Source: VFMC01 sp040398525 (GTDB lineage Bacteria > Actinomycetota > Acidimicrobiia > Acidimicrobiales > Ilumatobacteraceae). From it: a DNA stretch of 64,000 nt. Both the position numbers and the translations under genes were made by a program. Location: the NCBI GenBank assembly GCA_040398525.1, contig JBBATY010000014.1, positions 8,464-72,463 on the forward strand, in the 5' to 3' direction. Each line of letters starts with the position of its first letter. Positions within the stretch are counted from its first letter, which is position 1. Below, one piece after another: positions 51,386 through 60,274 of this stretch. The notes beneath the pieces are model-generated. The model was not told the DNA's origin. It made no database searches and worked only from the letters and a program-made list of their open reading frames with translations.

Positions 51386-53170
51386 ATGGGGTGGTCGACG
51401 AGGGCAATGGCCGCTGGCGTGGTGGCGGCAGCGACGTGCGCGTTCGCCGGGGTGGCTGCGGTGGGCGCGGGGAGCGAAACCGAGGGCGTGACCCTGACGA
51501 TCGGCCTGTTGCAGGACCTCGACTCACCGAACGTCACGGCCGGCTACCTGGTGTCGTCGTACGAGGTGTGGAACCTCCAGTACGCCACGCTCACCGACAA
51601 GGCCGCCGCGGACTTCGCCATCGAGCCGGGCCTCGCCGAGTCGTGGGAGGCGTCCGATGGTGGCCTCACCTACACCTACCGACTCCGTGAGGGCCTCACC
51701 TGGAGCGACGGGACGCCGCTCACTGCCGAGGACGTGGCATGGACCGTGAACACGTCGCGCGACCAGGGCTGGATCAACCACTCGTCGATCACGGCCAACC
51801 TCGAGGCGACCGCTGTCGACGAGCGCACGGTCAGGATCACCAGCTCGGTGCCCGACCCGAAGCTGCCGACGCTCGACGTCTACATCGTGCCCAAGCACAT
51901 CTGGGAAGCGCCTGCTGCCGGCGACGTCACCACCTACGAGGCGCTCGACGGCGTCGGCTCCGGGCCGTTCACCCTGAAGGAGTGGAAGTCGGGCCAGTCG
52001 TGGACGATGACCGCCAACCCGAATTACTGGAAGGGGCGTCCGGCGATCGACCAGGTCGTGTTCCGGGTGTTCACCAACGGTGACGCGATGGTCGCTGCGC
52101 TCGAGAAGGGCGAGATCGATGCGGCCCACTCCGTGCCGGCCGGGGCGTTCGAGCGGCTCCAGACCACCGAGGGGATCGAGACCGTCGTCGGCACACAGGG
52201 TGGCTTCAGCGAGCTGGCCATGAACGGCATGGCCGGCGGACTCGGCGACGGGCACCCGGCGCTGCTGGACCTGACCGTGCGCCACGCGATCCACCACGCG
52301 ATCGACAAGCAGGCGCTCTTCGACCGGGTGATCAACGGCCTCGGTCGCCCCGGTCTGACCCTCGGGGTGTCGCCGGACCCGGCCTGGCAGCCCGAGATCC
52401 CCGAGGCCGAGCAGTACACCTACGACCCCGACCGGGCGCGCACGATGCTCGACGAGGCCGGCTACCTCGACACCGACGGTGACGGGGTGCGCGAGATGCC
52501 CGACGGCAGCCAGCCGCTCGTGTTCCGCTACGCCGAGCGTTCCGAGTCCGACATCGGTGCCCCGGTGCGCGAGCTGATCACCGGCTGGCTCGGCGAGATC
52601 GGGATCGGCACCGAGGTGTCGGTCTACGACGACACGCAGCTCACCGATGTGGTCGCCTCGGGCGAGTACGACCTCTTCGTGTGGGGGTGGACGCCCTTCG
52701 TCGACCCGGACCCGATGCTGTCGTACTTCACGTGCGGCCAGGTCACCACCTCGCTCGATTCGTACGGCTACAACGACGCCAACTGGTGCAGCGAGGAGTA
52801 CGACGAGCTGTACACGGCCCAGAACCAGGAGCTCGACCGGGCCGCCCGGATCGAGCTCGTGCACCAGATGCTGCGGCTCTTCTACGACGAGTCGACCTAT
52901 GTGGTGCTGTTCGAGGACGCCGACCTGCAGGCCTACCGCACCGACCGTTTCGAGGGCTGGGTCCGTCAGCCGGCCGAGGCCGGCCCGGTGCTGTTCAGCA
53001 ACACCTCGCCGAGCTACTCGCTGCTCACGCCGATCGGTGGCGGCGACAGCGACGACGGCGGCCTCGGCATCGGTGTGATCGTCGGCATCGCCGTCGGCGC
53101 GGCTGTGGCCGCGTTGCTGGCCTGGATGGCGATCTCGCGCTCGCGGGCCTCACGCGACGAACGCGAGTAG
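51386..53170 (+). CDS. Peptide ABC transporter substrate-binding protein with C-terminal membrane anchor
   Basis: 594 residues from ATG 51386 (AAGGGGG upstream). N-terminal signal region STRAMAAGVVAAATCAFAGVA without a lipobox. Family 5 solute-binding fold: ESWEASDGGLTYTYRLREGL, WSDGTPLTAEDVAWT, PDPKLPTLDVYIVPKHIW and LAMNGMAGGLGDGHPALLD. The C-terminus carries a transmembrane helix (GLGIGVIVGIAVGAAVAALL) and an Arg-rich tail. The binding domain is thus fixed at the outer face by its own C-terminal helix rather than by lipid. First gene of the five-gene importer. Confidence 0.87.
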   Translation: MGWSTRAMAAGVVAAATCAFAGVAAVGAGSETEGVTLTIGLLQDLDSPNVTAGYLVSSYEVWNLQYATLTDKAAADFAIEPGLAESWEASDGGLTYTYRLREGLTWSDGTPLTAEDVAWTVNTSRDQGWINHSSITANLEATAVDERTVRITSSVPDPKLPTLDVYIVPKHIWEAPAAGDVTTYEALDGVGSGPFTLKEWKSGQSWTMTANPNYWKGRPAIDQVVFRVFTNGDAMVAALEKGEIDAAHSVPAGAFERLQTTEGIETVVGTQGGFSELAMNGMAGGLGDGHPALLDLTVRHAIHHAIDKQALFDRVINGLGRPGLTLGVSPDPAWQPEIPEAEQYTYDPDRARTMLDEAGYLDTDGDGVREMPDGSQPLVFRYAERSESDIGAPVRELITGWLGEIGIGTEVSVYDDTQLTDVVASGEYDLFVWGWTPFVDPDPMLSYFTCGQVTTSLDSYGYNDANWCSEEYDELYTAQNQELDRAARIELVHQMLRLFYDESTYVVLFEDADLQAYRTDRFEGWVRQPAEAGPVLFSNTSPSYSLLTPIGGGDSDDGGLGIGVIVGIAVGAAVAALLAWMAISRSRASRDERE

Positions 53171-53175
53171 CCCGC

Positions 53176-54144
53176 GTGCGTGCCCGGTTCGTCGTCGGCA
53201 AGGTCGCCGGTTCGATCGCGACGCTGGGCTTCGTCCTGGTGGTGAACTTCTTCCTGTTCCGGGTCGTCAACGACGACCCGGTGAGCTCGATGTTCCGCGG
53301 CCGCAACCTCACCCAGGAGCAGCTCGACCGGCTGCGCGCGCAGTTCAACCTCGACGGCTCGAAACTCGAGCAGTTCGGTGCCTATGTGGGCCAGACGCTG
53401 CAGGGCAACCTTGGAGTGTCGATGCTGAGCCGACGTCCGGTGACGACCGAGATCGCTGATGCCCTGTGGCCGACGCTGCTGCTCGTCGGCACCTCGACCG
53501 TGCTCGCCATGCTGATCGGCACACTCATCGGGATCCGGGCGGGCTGGCGGCGCGGCAGCAGGTTCGACGTCGGGTCGACGGCGTTCTCGATGTTCACCTA
53601 CTCCGTTCCGGAGTTCTGGCTCGGCATGCTGCTGCTCGGGGTGTTCTCCGTGCGGTTCGGCCTGTTCCCGACCGGAGGCATCGAGGACCCCGGTAGCACT
53701 GCTACCGGTCTCGCTCAACTGCTCGACCAGGCCCACCACATGGCGCTGCCGGCGATCACGTTGACGCTCGCCTACCTGGGTGAGTACGCGATCGTGATGC
53801 GGTCGTCGATGCTCGACACGGTGCGCGAGGACTACCTGCAGCTCGCCCGCGCCAAGGGCCTGCGCGATGCCGACGTGCGCGCCCGGCACGCCGTGCCGAA
53901 CGCCGTGCTCCCGCTGGTGAGCCTGTCGGCGCTCAACTTCGGGTTCGTGCTCTCCGGGGCCATCGCCGTCGAGTCGATCTTCTCCTGGCCGGGGCTCGGC
54001 CAGGCGACGCTCGAGGCGATCCGCGGACCGGACTTCCCCATGCTGCAGGGTCTGTTCCTGCTGTTCAGTGCGGCGCTGATCGTCGCCAACCTGCTGGTCG
54101 ACCTGCTCTACGGCCTGCTCGACCCGCGAGTCGGTGGACGATGA
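53176..54144 (+). CDS. Peptide ABC transporter permease (DppB type)
   Basis: 322 residues from GTG 53176, 5 nt after the substrate-binding gene. N-terminal helix then six-helix permease core; the EAA loop region is EDYLQLARAKGLRDADVRARHAVPNAVLPLV. The family's extracytoplasmic segment (NDDPVSSMFRGRNLTQEQL) is present. The 19-bp palindrome at 53690-53708 lies within the gene. The next permease begins inside its stop codon. Confidence 0.9.
   Translation: MRARFVVGKVAGSIATLGFVLVVNFFLFRVVNDDPVSSMFRGRNLTQEQLDRLRAQFNLDGSKLEQFGAYVGQTLQGNLGVSMLSRRPVTTEIADALWPTLLLVGTSTVLAMLIGTLIGIRAGWRRGSRFDVGSTAFSMFTYSVPEFWLGMLLLGVFSVRFGLFPTGGIEDPGSTATGLAQLLDQAHHMALPAITLTLAYLGEYAIVMRSSMLDTVREDYLQLARAKGLRDADVRARHAVPNAVLPLVSLSALNFGFVLSGAIAVESIFSWPGLGQATLEAIRGPDFPMLQGLFLLFSAALIVANLLVDLLYGLLDPRVGGR
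53690..53708. repeat. 19-bp perfect palindrome inside the permease gene
   Basis: CCGGTAGCA-C-TGCTACCGG with a single central base, coding for DPGSTATGL. A coding reason for this symmetry is not obvious. It could form a short hairpin or bind a dimeric regulator. Confidence 0.6.
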
Positions 54145-55091
54145 GCGCACCCACCGGCGACCTGCCCGGCGACATCGCCGACCTCGCGGGCGCAGTGGTG
54201 GTGTCGCCGCGCCGGTTCGCACGCGATCGGCGTCGTGCGTCGAGGCGCGACCTGTGGCGTCGGCTGCGACGCGACCGGCTGGCCATGAGTGGCCTCGTCG
54301 TGCTGATCGGGTTCGCGCTGATGGCACTGCTCGCACCCCTGCTCGTCGATCGCGACTCGCTCAGTGCCGTTGCGTCGATCGACAACCCGACGTGGTCGCC
54401 GCCGAGCCGCGACTTCCTCTTCGGCACCGATCACCTCGGGCGCAGTGTCGCGGCGCAGTTCGTCTGGGGGGCGCGCGTCAGCCTGTTCGTCGGCCTCGCG
54501 GCCACTGTGCTCACCATCGCCATCGGCGCGCTGATCGGCATCACCGCCGGTGTGCTCGGCCGCTGGGTCGACGCCGTGCTGATGCGCCTCACCGACTGGT
54601 TCCTCGTCGTGCCCTTCTTGCCGCTCGCGATCGTGCTGGCCGCTGTGCTCGGGCGGTCGGTGTGGAACATCATCCTCGTCATCGGGGTCACCTCATGGCC
54701 GGCGACGGCGCGGCTGGTGCGCGCCCAGGTGCTCAGCGTGCGTCAGCGGCTCTACGTCGACCGGGCGCGTGCGCTGGGCGCGACCCAGCGCCATCTCATC
54801 GGCCGACACGTGCTGCCCAACGTGGCCCCGCTGCTGCTGGCGAGCACCACCCTCGCCGTGCCGATCTCGATCCTCACCGAGACGTCGCTCGCGTTCCTCG
54901 GCCTCGGCGACCCGACCCAGACCTCGTGGGGGCGCACGCTCGAGGAGGCCTTCCAGGCAGGCGCGATCGGGCGCAACGCCTGGTGGTACTACCTCCCTGC
55001 CGGCCTCGGGATCGTGACGGTGGTGCTTGCCTTCACCTTGTTCGGCCGGGCCCTCGAGGAGATCCTCGACCCGCGGTTGCGTGACCGATGA
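54141..55091 (+). CDS. Peptide ABC transporter permease (DppC type)
   Basis: 316 residues from ATG 54141, overlapping the previous stop by 4 bp. An N-terminal basic stretch (RRFARDRRRASRRDLWRRLRR) precedes the first helix LAMSGLVVLIGFALMALLAP. DppC signature FLFGTDHLGRSVAAQFVWGAR and EAA loop RLYVDRARALGATQRHLIGRHV are clear. Pairs with the DppB-type subunit. Confidence 0.92.
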   Translation: MSAPTGDLPGDIADLAGAVVVSPRRFARDRRRASRRDLWRRLRRDRLAMSGLVVLIGFALMALLAPLLVDRDSLSAVASIDNPTWSPPSRDFLFGTDHLGRSVAAQFVWGARVSLFVGLAATVLTIAIGALIGITAGVLGRWVDAVLMRLTDWFLVVPFLPLAIVLAAVLGRSVWNIILVIGVTSWPATARLVRAQVLSVRQRLYVDRARALGATQRHLIGRHVLPNVAPLLLASTTLAVPISILTETSLAFLGLGDPTQTSWGRTLEEAFQAGAIGRNAWWYYLPAGLGIVTVVLAFTLFGRALEEILDPRLRDR

Positions 55092-56053
55092 GTGTGCTCG
55101 AGCTGCGCGGGCTCACCGTTGCCTACCGCACCGAGGCCGGGCCGGTGCCGGCGGTGCGCGGCGTCGATCTGACGATTGAACGGGGCGAGAGCGTCGGGCT
55201 GGCGGGCGAGTCGGGGTGCGGCAAGTCGACGGTGGCTGCGGCGGTGCTGCGGCTGCTCCCGCCAGGCACCGAGGTCGGGGGACAGGTCCTGCTCGACGGC
55301 GAGGACGTGGCGACGATGAAGCCGGGCCGGCTGCGCGCCGTGCGCTGGACCGGCGCGGCGATCGTGTTCCAGGGTGCGTTGCACTCGCTCAACCCGGTGC
55401 GCCGGATCGGGTGGCAGATCGAGGAGGCGATCGAGCTGCACGGCACCCGTCGGGGGGCGGCGGTGAGGTCGCGCGTGCACGAGCTGCTCGAGCAGGTCGG
55501 GTTGCCGGCGTCGTGTGCCTCGCTCCACCCGCACCAGCTCTCCGGTGGGCAACGACAGCGGGTGCTCATCGCCGTGGCGCTGGCGTGCGAGCCGCACCTA
55601 CTGATCGCCGACGAGCCCACCACGGCGCTCGACGTGATGGTGCAGGCCCAGGTGTTGGCGCTGCTGGCCCAGCTGCAGCGCGACCAGCAGCTGGCGATGC
55701 TGTTCATCACCCACGACCTGTCGCTGATCGGCCAGGTCTGCGGTCGGCTCGCTGTCATGTACGGCGGTCGCGTGGTCGAGCACGGCCCGGTCGCCGACGT
55801 GCTCGGCCGCTCGGCGCACCCCTACAGCGGGGCACTCGCCGCAGCGTTCCCGACGATCGGCGACCCCGCGTCGCGCTTGGCCCCGCGCGGGCTGCCCGGC
55901 GACCCGCCGGACCCATCGGCGATGCCGACCGGGTGTGCCTTCCATCCGCGGTGCCCGGTGGCGGTGGCCGCGTGCGCCACGGCCGATGTCGAGCTGCGCC
56001 CGGTGGCCGCCGATCATGTGGCCGCCTGCATCCACGTGGTGGGTGCGACATGA
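55088..56053 (+). CDS. Peptide ABC transporter ATPase (DppD type)
   Basis: 321 residues, 4-bp overlap with the permease gene. Walker A GESGCGKSTVAAA, signature LSGGQRQRVLIA, Walker B LLIADEPTTALD. The C-terminal oligopeptide-transporter extension has Cys residues (GCAFHPRCPVAVAACA), the Fe-S-like OppD/DppD Cys cluster. Forms the ATPase pair with the next gene. Confidence 0.92.
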   Translation: MSVLELRGLTVAYRTEAGPVPAVRGVDLTIERGESVGLAGESGCGKSTVAAAVLRLLPPGTEVGGQVLLDGEDVATMKPGRLRAVRWTGAAIVFQGALHSLNPVRRIGWQIEEAIELHGTRRGAAVRSRVHELLEQVGLPASCASLHPHQLSGGQRQRVLIAVALACEPHLLIADEPTTALDVMVQAQVLALLAQLQRDQQLAMLFITHDLSLIGQVCGRLAVMYGGRVVEHGPVADVLGRSAHPYSGALAAAFPTIGDPASRLAPRGLPGDPPDPSAMPTGCAFHPRCPVAVAACATADVELRPVAADHVAACIHVVGAT

Positions 56054-57021
56054 GCGACGACGTCGTGTTGCGCATCAGCGGTGTGCACGTGCGCTACAGC
56101 CGCGGCGGCCGGGTGGTGCGCGCGGTCGACGGGGTCGACCTCGACGTACGTCGCGGAGAGGTGGTGGCGCTGGTCGGCGAGTCCGGTTGTGGCAAGACGT
56201 CGCTGGTGCGTGCGGCGATCGGCCTCGAGCCGCTCGCGGCGGGGTCGATCGACGTCGACGGCGTGGCCGTCACCCGCCGGTCGGCCGACCTGCGCCGGCT
56301 GCGTCGGCACGTGCAGATGGTGTTCCAGGACCCCACCGGTGCGCTCGACCCGCGCCAGACCGTGTACGAGGCGGTCGCCGAGGGTCTGCGCATCCAGCGC
56401 CGACCGGGCAGCGAGCCCGACCTCGTGGTCGACGCGTTGTCCCGCGCCGGGCTGCGCCCGCCGGCCCGCTTCCTGCGTCGCTACCCGCACGAGCTGTCGG
56501 GCGGGCAGCGCCAACGGGTGCTCATCGCCGCGGCCATGGCGCTGTCGCCGGTGGTGCTGCTGGCCGACGAGCCGGTGGCCAGCCTCGATGCCTCGGTGCG
56601 CGGCGAGATCCTGGCCGTGATGCGGTCGTATGTCGACGAGGCGGGCGTGGCGGTGGTGGCCGTCACCCACGACCTCGGCCTGGCCTGGAACATCGCCGAT
56701 CGGGTGGCGGTGATGTACCTCGGCCGCATCGTCGAGGTCGGCCCGGCGCCCGCGGTGCTCGAGGCGCCGCAACACCCCTACACCCAGGCCCTGCTGTCGG
56801 TCGTGCCCGAGCACCGGGGCACGGCACCGCAGGTGCTGGTGGGCGAGACGCCTGATCCGGCCGACGTGCCGGCTGGGTGCCGGTTCCATCCGCGCTGCCC
56901 GCTCGTGGCGAGTGGTGAAGCGGCGCGGCTCGGCATCGAGGCTCGGTGCCGAGGTGAGGACCCTGCGCTGGTCGAGGTCGCGCCGGGTCGCACGGTGGCC
57001 TGCCACGCCCGACCCGCCTGA
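56050..57021 (+). CDS. Peptide ABC transporter ATPase (DppF type)
   Basis: 323 residues from ATG 56050, 4-bp overlap with the DppD-type gene. Walker A GESGCGKTSLVRA, Q-loop FQDPTGALDPR, signature LSGGQRQRVLIA, Walker B LLADEPVASLD. C-terminal CRFHPRCPL...CRGEDPALVE matches the oligopeptide ATPase tail. Ends 8 bp from the convergent hydrolase stop. Confidence 0.92.
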   Translation: MSDDVVLRISGVHVRYSRGGRVVRAVDGVDLDVRRGEVVALVGESGCGKTSLVRAAIGLEPLAAGSIDVDGVAVTRRSADLRRLRRHVQMVFQDPTGALDPRQTVYEAVAEGLRIQRRPGSEPDLVVDALSRAGLRPPARFLRRYPHELSGGQRQRVLIAAAMALSPVVLLADEPVASLDASVRGEILAVMRSYVDEAGVAVVAVTHDLGLAWNIADRVAVMYLGRIVEVGPAPAVLEAPQHPYTQALLSVVPEHRGTAPQVLVGETPDPADVPAGCRFHPRCPLVASGEAARLGIEARCRGEDPALVEVAPGRTVACHARPA

Positions 57022-57029
57022 GCGGCCGC

Positions 57030-59018
57030 TCAGCGGGGGATGCGCTCGCTCCAGTGGCGCTCGGCGACGAGCTCGTCGTCGTGGTGCACGCGGAGGTGGA
57101 TCTCGACCGCGAACGCCTCGGCATCGGAGCGCACGTCGAGCGTGGCCTCGGTGGCACAGCGCCCCTCGGGCAGCGACAGCTCCACCCGCGAGGTGCCCTG
57201 CGCCCAGCCCCGGGCCGGGTCGGTGGTGCTGATGCCCAGGTGGCCTTCGTAGTGGTCGTCGATCGCGATGCCGTGCCGGCCGGTGTAGGGGCCGCCGTAG
57301 CGGGTGTGCACACGGGTCTCGGCGGCGATCACGTCGTGCTCGATCCGCCACTCGACCCCGTCGACCTCGCTGGCCGACGGGCCGGGCCCGGGAGCGAATG
57401 GATGGGTGCTCTCGGCGAGGCCCTCGACGGTGGGCAGGTGCAACCGGAGCCGCCCGCGATCGATGCCGAGCCGGATCGAGCCGGGTGCCGGCCAGCAGTT
57501 CGGCCAGTCCGACCCGGCAACGGCCAGGCGCAGGGTGTGCCCGGTGACGAGCGTCCATGTGGTGGCCTCGAGCTCGATGCGCGCGTCGATCCACTCGTGC
57601 GGTGTGAGCGGCTGCGGGGCGCGACCCACCTCGCCGGACGGGTCGGCCGGCCAGCAGCCGACATGGCGTAGGTCGATCATGCCGCGGGTGACGAGGGTGG
57701 AGCGGCCGTCGGGGTCGACGTCGCAGAGCTTCACCGAGATCTGCCCGACCGTTGCCGACGAGCGGACTCGGAGCTCGACCACGGGTGAGCCGACGAGTGT
57801 CCAGTCGTCGACATGGGTCCAGTCGTAGGTGAGTGAGCGGGCGTTGTCGTGGCGCTGGTCGAGGGGCTGGCCCCACGGCAGCCCACCGGCACATGAATTC
57901 CAGGCCGCCACACCGACGTCCGGCTCGACATCGAGCTCGTCGACCCCGTCGATGCCGGTGGGCGACAGGATCCGCGTGGTCAGGTCGGGCGGCGGCCAGC
58001 GATCGAGGTCGGCCCACCAACCGTCGTGGTGGGCGAGGTCGGCAGCCGCTCGTTCGGGTCGGCGGACGTACACCTGGGCGTTGCGCGCCGCTGACGGCGG
58101 GCCACCGCGCAGGTGCTGGTCGAAGAAGGCGATGATCTCGCGGTCGGAGTCGACGTTCGGTCCGGGTCGGGCCACCGACGGGTCCTTGTGCACCCACGGC
58201 CCGGCGATCAGCCGCCACGGGGTGCGGAGCCGCTCGATCGTGCGGAAGGTGTTGTTGCGGTAGCCGTCGGCCCATCCGGCGATGAGCATCGTCGGGCACC
58301 GAACGCGCTCGTAGCCCGAGCCGTTCGGTCCGAGGCGGATCGACCCCCGCCGCCACTCGGCGCTGTCGACCGGCGCCTGCAGCCAGCGGAGCAACCACGG
58401 CTCGCTCGCCTCGATGCGGCGATGCCATTCCTCGACCCAGTCGCCGTCCCACAGCTCGGGCACGGGCGGCAGGGCGTTCAACGCCACCATGTACAACGGG
58501 TAGTCGATCAGGTCGAGAGCGCGCAGCACGCCGCCCATGTAGTGCACGTCGTCGGTGTAGCGGTCGTCGGTGGCGTAGGCCGCGACCACCGCGCCCAACT
58601 CGGGCACGTCGTCCATCGCCATGTGCAGCGAGTTGAACCCCGAGTACGACGTGCCGAGCATCCCGACCCGCCCGCTCGACCAGGGTTGGGCTGCGATCCA
58701 GCGGATCACCGTGGCAAGGTCGTCGCGTTCGAGGTCGGTGTACTCGTCGTCGAGGGTGCCGCCCGACGAGCCCGTGCCGCGCAGGTCGAGGCGCACGACG
58801 GCGAAGCCGGCCTCGCCCGCGAAGCGCTCGTAGCTGTCGGCGTACGACGCCGTGACGTCGTCCTTGCGGTACGGCAGGGCTTCGAGCAGGGTGGCGAACG
58901 GGCCGTCCGCGGTGGGCAGGTAGAGCGTCGCGGCGAGCGGCGCGCCATCGGTGGCGGGGACGCGCACCTCGTGCTCGGCGAACCCCCGTGCGGAGGCCGA
59001 CATCGCTGGGCCTGGCAT
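57030..59018 (-). CDS. CocE/NonD (S15) family hydrolase
   Basis: 662 residues from ATG 59018. Alpha/beta hydrolase: RLDLRGTGSSGG, nucleophile Ser in GMLGTSYSGFNSL, Asp in AGWADGYRNN, His in GPWVHKDPS. A C-terminal jelly roll (LRVRSSATVGQISVKLCDVDPDG) follows. The S15 group includes X-prolyl dipeptidyl peptidases, cocaine esterase and acyl-ester hydrolases. No signal peptide, so cytoplasmic. It faces the peptide importer and shares a 24-bp promoter region with the sarcosine oxidase-like gene. Confidence 0.87.
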   Translation of the reverse strand: MPGPAMSASARGFAEHEVRVPATDGAPLAATLYLPTADGPFATLLEALPYRKDDVTASYADSYERFAGEAGFAVVRLDLRGTGSSGGTLDDEYTDLERDDLATVIRWIAAQPWSSGRVGMLGTSYSGFNSLHMAMDDVPELGAVVAAYATDDRYTDDVHYMGGVLRALDLIDYPLYMVALNALPPVPELWDGDWVEEWHRRIEASEPWLLRWLQAPVDSAEWRRGSIRLGPNGSGYERVRCPTMLIAGWADGYRNNTFRTIERLRTPWRLIAGPWVHKDPSVARPGPNVDSDREIIAFFDQHLRGGPPSAARNAQVYVRRPERAAADLAHHDGWWADLDRWPPPDLTTRILSPTGIDGVDELDVEPDVGVAAWNSCAGGLPWGQPLDQRHDNARSLTYDWTHVDDWTLVGSPVVELRVRSSATVGQISVKLCDVDPDGRSTLVTRGMIDLRHVGCWPADPSGEVGRAPQPLTPHEWIDARIELEATTWTLVTGHTLRLAVAGSDWPNCWPAPGSIRLGIDRGRLRLHLPTVEGLAESTHPFAPGPGPSASEVDGVEWRIEHDVIAAETRVHTRYGGPYTGRHGIAIDDHYEGHLGISTTDPARGWAQGTSRVELSLPEGRCATEATLDVRSDAEAFAVEIHLRVHHDDELVAERHWSERIPR

Positions 59019-59026
59019 GAGCGGCG

Positions 59027-59032
59027 AGAGTA
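59027..59032 (-). promoter_or_regulatory. -10 element TACTCT of the S15 hydrolase gene
   Basis: TACTCT on the minus strand, 8 nt before ATG 59018. It shares 2 bp (59031-59032) with the opposing TAGCCT. Confidence 0.45.
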
Positions 59033-59036
59033 GCCT
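59031..59036 (+). promoter_or_regulatory. -10 element TAGCCT of the sarcosine oxidase-like gene
   Basis: TAGCCT, 6 nt before GTG 59043, overlapping the opposing -10. Confidence 0.5.
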
Positions 59037-59042
59037 GCACCC

Positions 59043-60254
59043 GTGCCCGCGACCGATGATGCCGCCGCGTCGGGGGATCCGCCCGCAGAAGCCGATGTGG
59101 TGGTGGTCGGCCTCGGCGGGCTGGGCTCGGCGGCGGCCTACTGGCTCGCCCGTCGTGGCCGCAGGGTCGTCGGCCTCGAGCAGTTCGAGCTCGGCCATGT
59201 GCGCGGTGCCTCGCACGACCACTCGCGGATCATTCGCCGCTCGTACCACACCACCGCCTACGTCGAGTTGACGGCGGCGGCCTATCGGGCCTGGGAGCAG
59301 GTCGAGGCCGACTCCGGCGAGCAGATCGTCACCCGCACCGGTGGCATCGACCTGTTCCATCCCGAGGGGTTCATCAGCTCCGACAGCTACCGCACGAGCC
59401 TCGACGAGGCCGGCGTCGACTACGAGTGGATCGACGCAACCGAGGTGTGCCGGCGCTGGCCGGTGTTCGCCGCCGGCACCGTGGTGTCGGGCGATGTGCA
59501 TGCCATCTACTCGGCCGACAGTGGCATCGTGCCGGCAGGCCGGGCCACGGCGGTGCTGCAGCGCACGGCCCGTCGCCTCGGCGCCGAGTTGCACGACCGT
59601 ACGCCGGTGCGGGCCCTGCGGCCGGTGGGCGACGAGGTCGACGTGGTGACCGACCGGGGCACCGTGCGTGCCGGCCATGTGGTGGTGACGGCCGACGCCT
59701 GGACGAACCACCTGCTCGCCCCGCTGGGGTACGGCCTGCCGCTGATGGTGCTGCGCGAGCAGGTGTCGTACTTCCCACGGGCCGACCTGTCGGCGTTCCA
59801 GCCCGGTCGGTTCCCGGTGTGGATCTGGATGGACGATCCGTCGTTCTACGGGTTCCCCGTCTTCGGCGACACCACGGCACTGAAGGGTGCCGAGGACTGC
59901 GGTGGCGTCGAGGTCGACCCCGACACCCGCACGTTCGAGCCCGATCCCGCCAACGAGCGACGGCTCACCGAGTTCATGCACCGCCTGCTCGGGCCCGGCC
60001 TCGGGGCGCCGCGCACGACCACGTGCCTCTACACCCTCACCTCCGACCGCGACTTCGTGTGCGACCGCCTGCCCGGTCTGCCCCAGGTGTCGACGGCGCT
60101 CGGCACCGGCCACGGGTTCAAGTTCGCCGCCTGGTTCGGTCAGAGCCTCGCTGCCCTGGCCTGTGGCGAGCCGGCTGGTGCCGAGCTCGCCCCGTTCGCG
60201 TTCGACCGGCCCTCGCTGCAGGTGCCCATCAGCCGCGAGGCGTGGATGGTCTGA
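59043..60254 (+). CDS. Monomeric sarcosine oxidase / N-methyl amino acid oxidase-like flavoenzyme
   Basis: Oxidises secondary amines, giving H2O2. 403 residues from GTG 59043. FAD motif VVVVGLGGLGSAAAYWLA, then the MSOX-type GHVRGASHDHSRIIRRSY (the basic O2-activation region) and GIDLFHP. The covalent-FAD Cys position is kept in TTCLYTLTSDRDFV, and GHGFKFA is near the C-terminus. Substrates in the family include sarcosine, N-methyltryptophan, pipecolate and proline. Divergent from the S15 hydrolase. Confidence 0.85.
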   Translation: MPATDDAAASGDPPAEADVVVVGLGGLGSAAAYWLARRGRRVVGLEQFELGHVRGASHDHSRIIRRSYHTTAYVELTAAAYRAWEQVEADSGEQIVTRTGGIDLFHPEGFISSDSYRTSLDEAGVDYEWIDATEVCRRWPVFAAGTVVSGDVHAIYSADSGIVPAGRATAVLQRTARRLGAELHDRTPVRALRPVGDEVDVVTDRGTVRAGHVVVTADAWTNHLLAPLGYGLPLMVLREQVSYFPRADLSAFQPGRFPVWIWMDDPSFYGFPVFGDTTALKGAEDCGGVEVDPDTRTFEPDPANERRLTEFMHRLLGPGLGAPRTTTCLYTLTSDRDFVCDRLPGLPQVSTALGTGHGFKFAAWFGQSLAALACGEPAGAELAPFAFDRPSLQVPISREAWMV

Positions 60255-60274
60255 GCGCGCCCGTCGGCAGGGAG

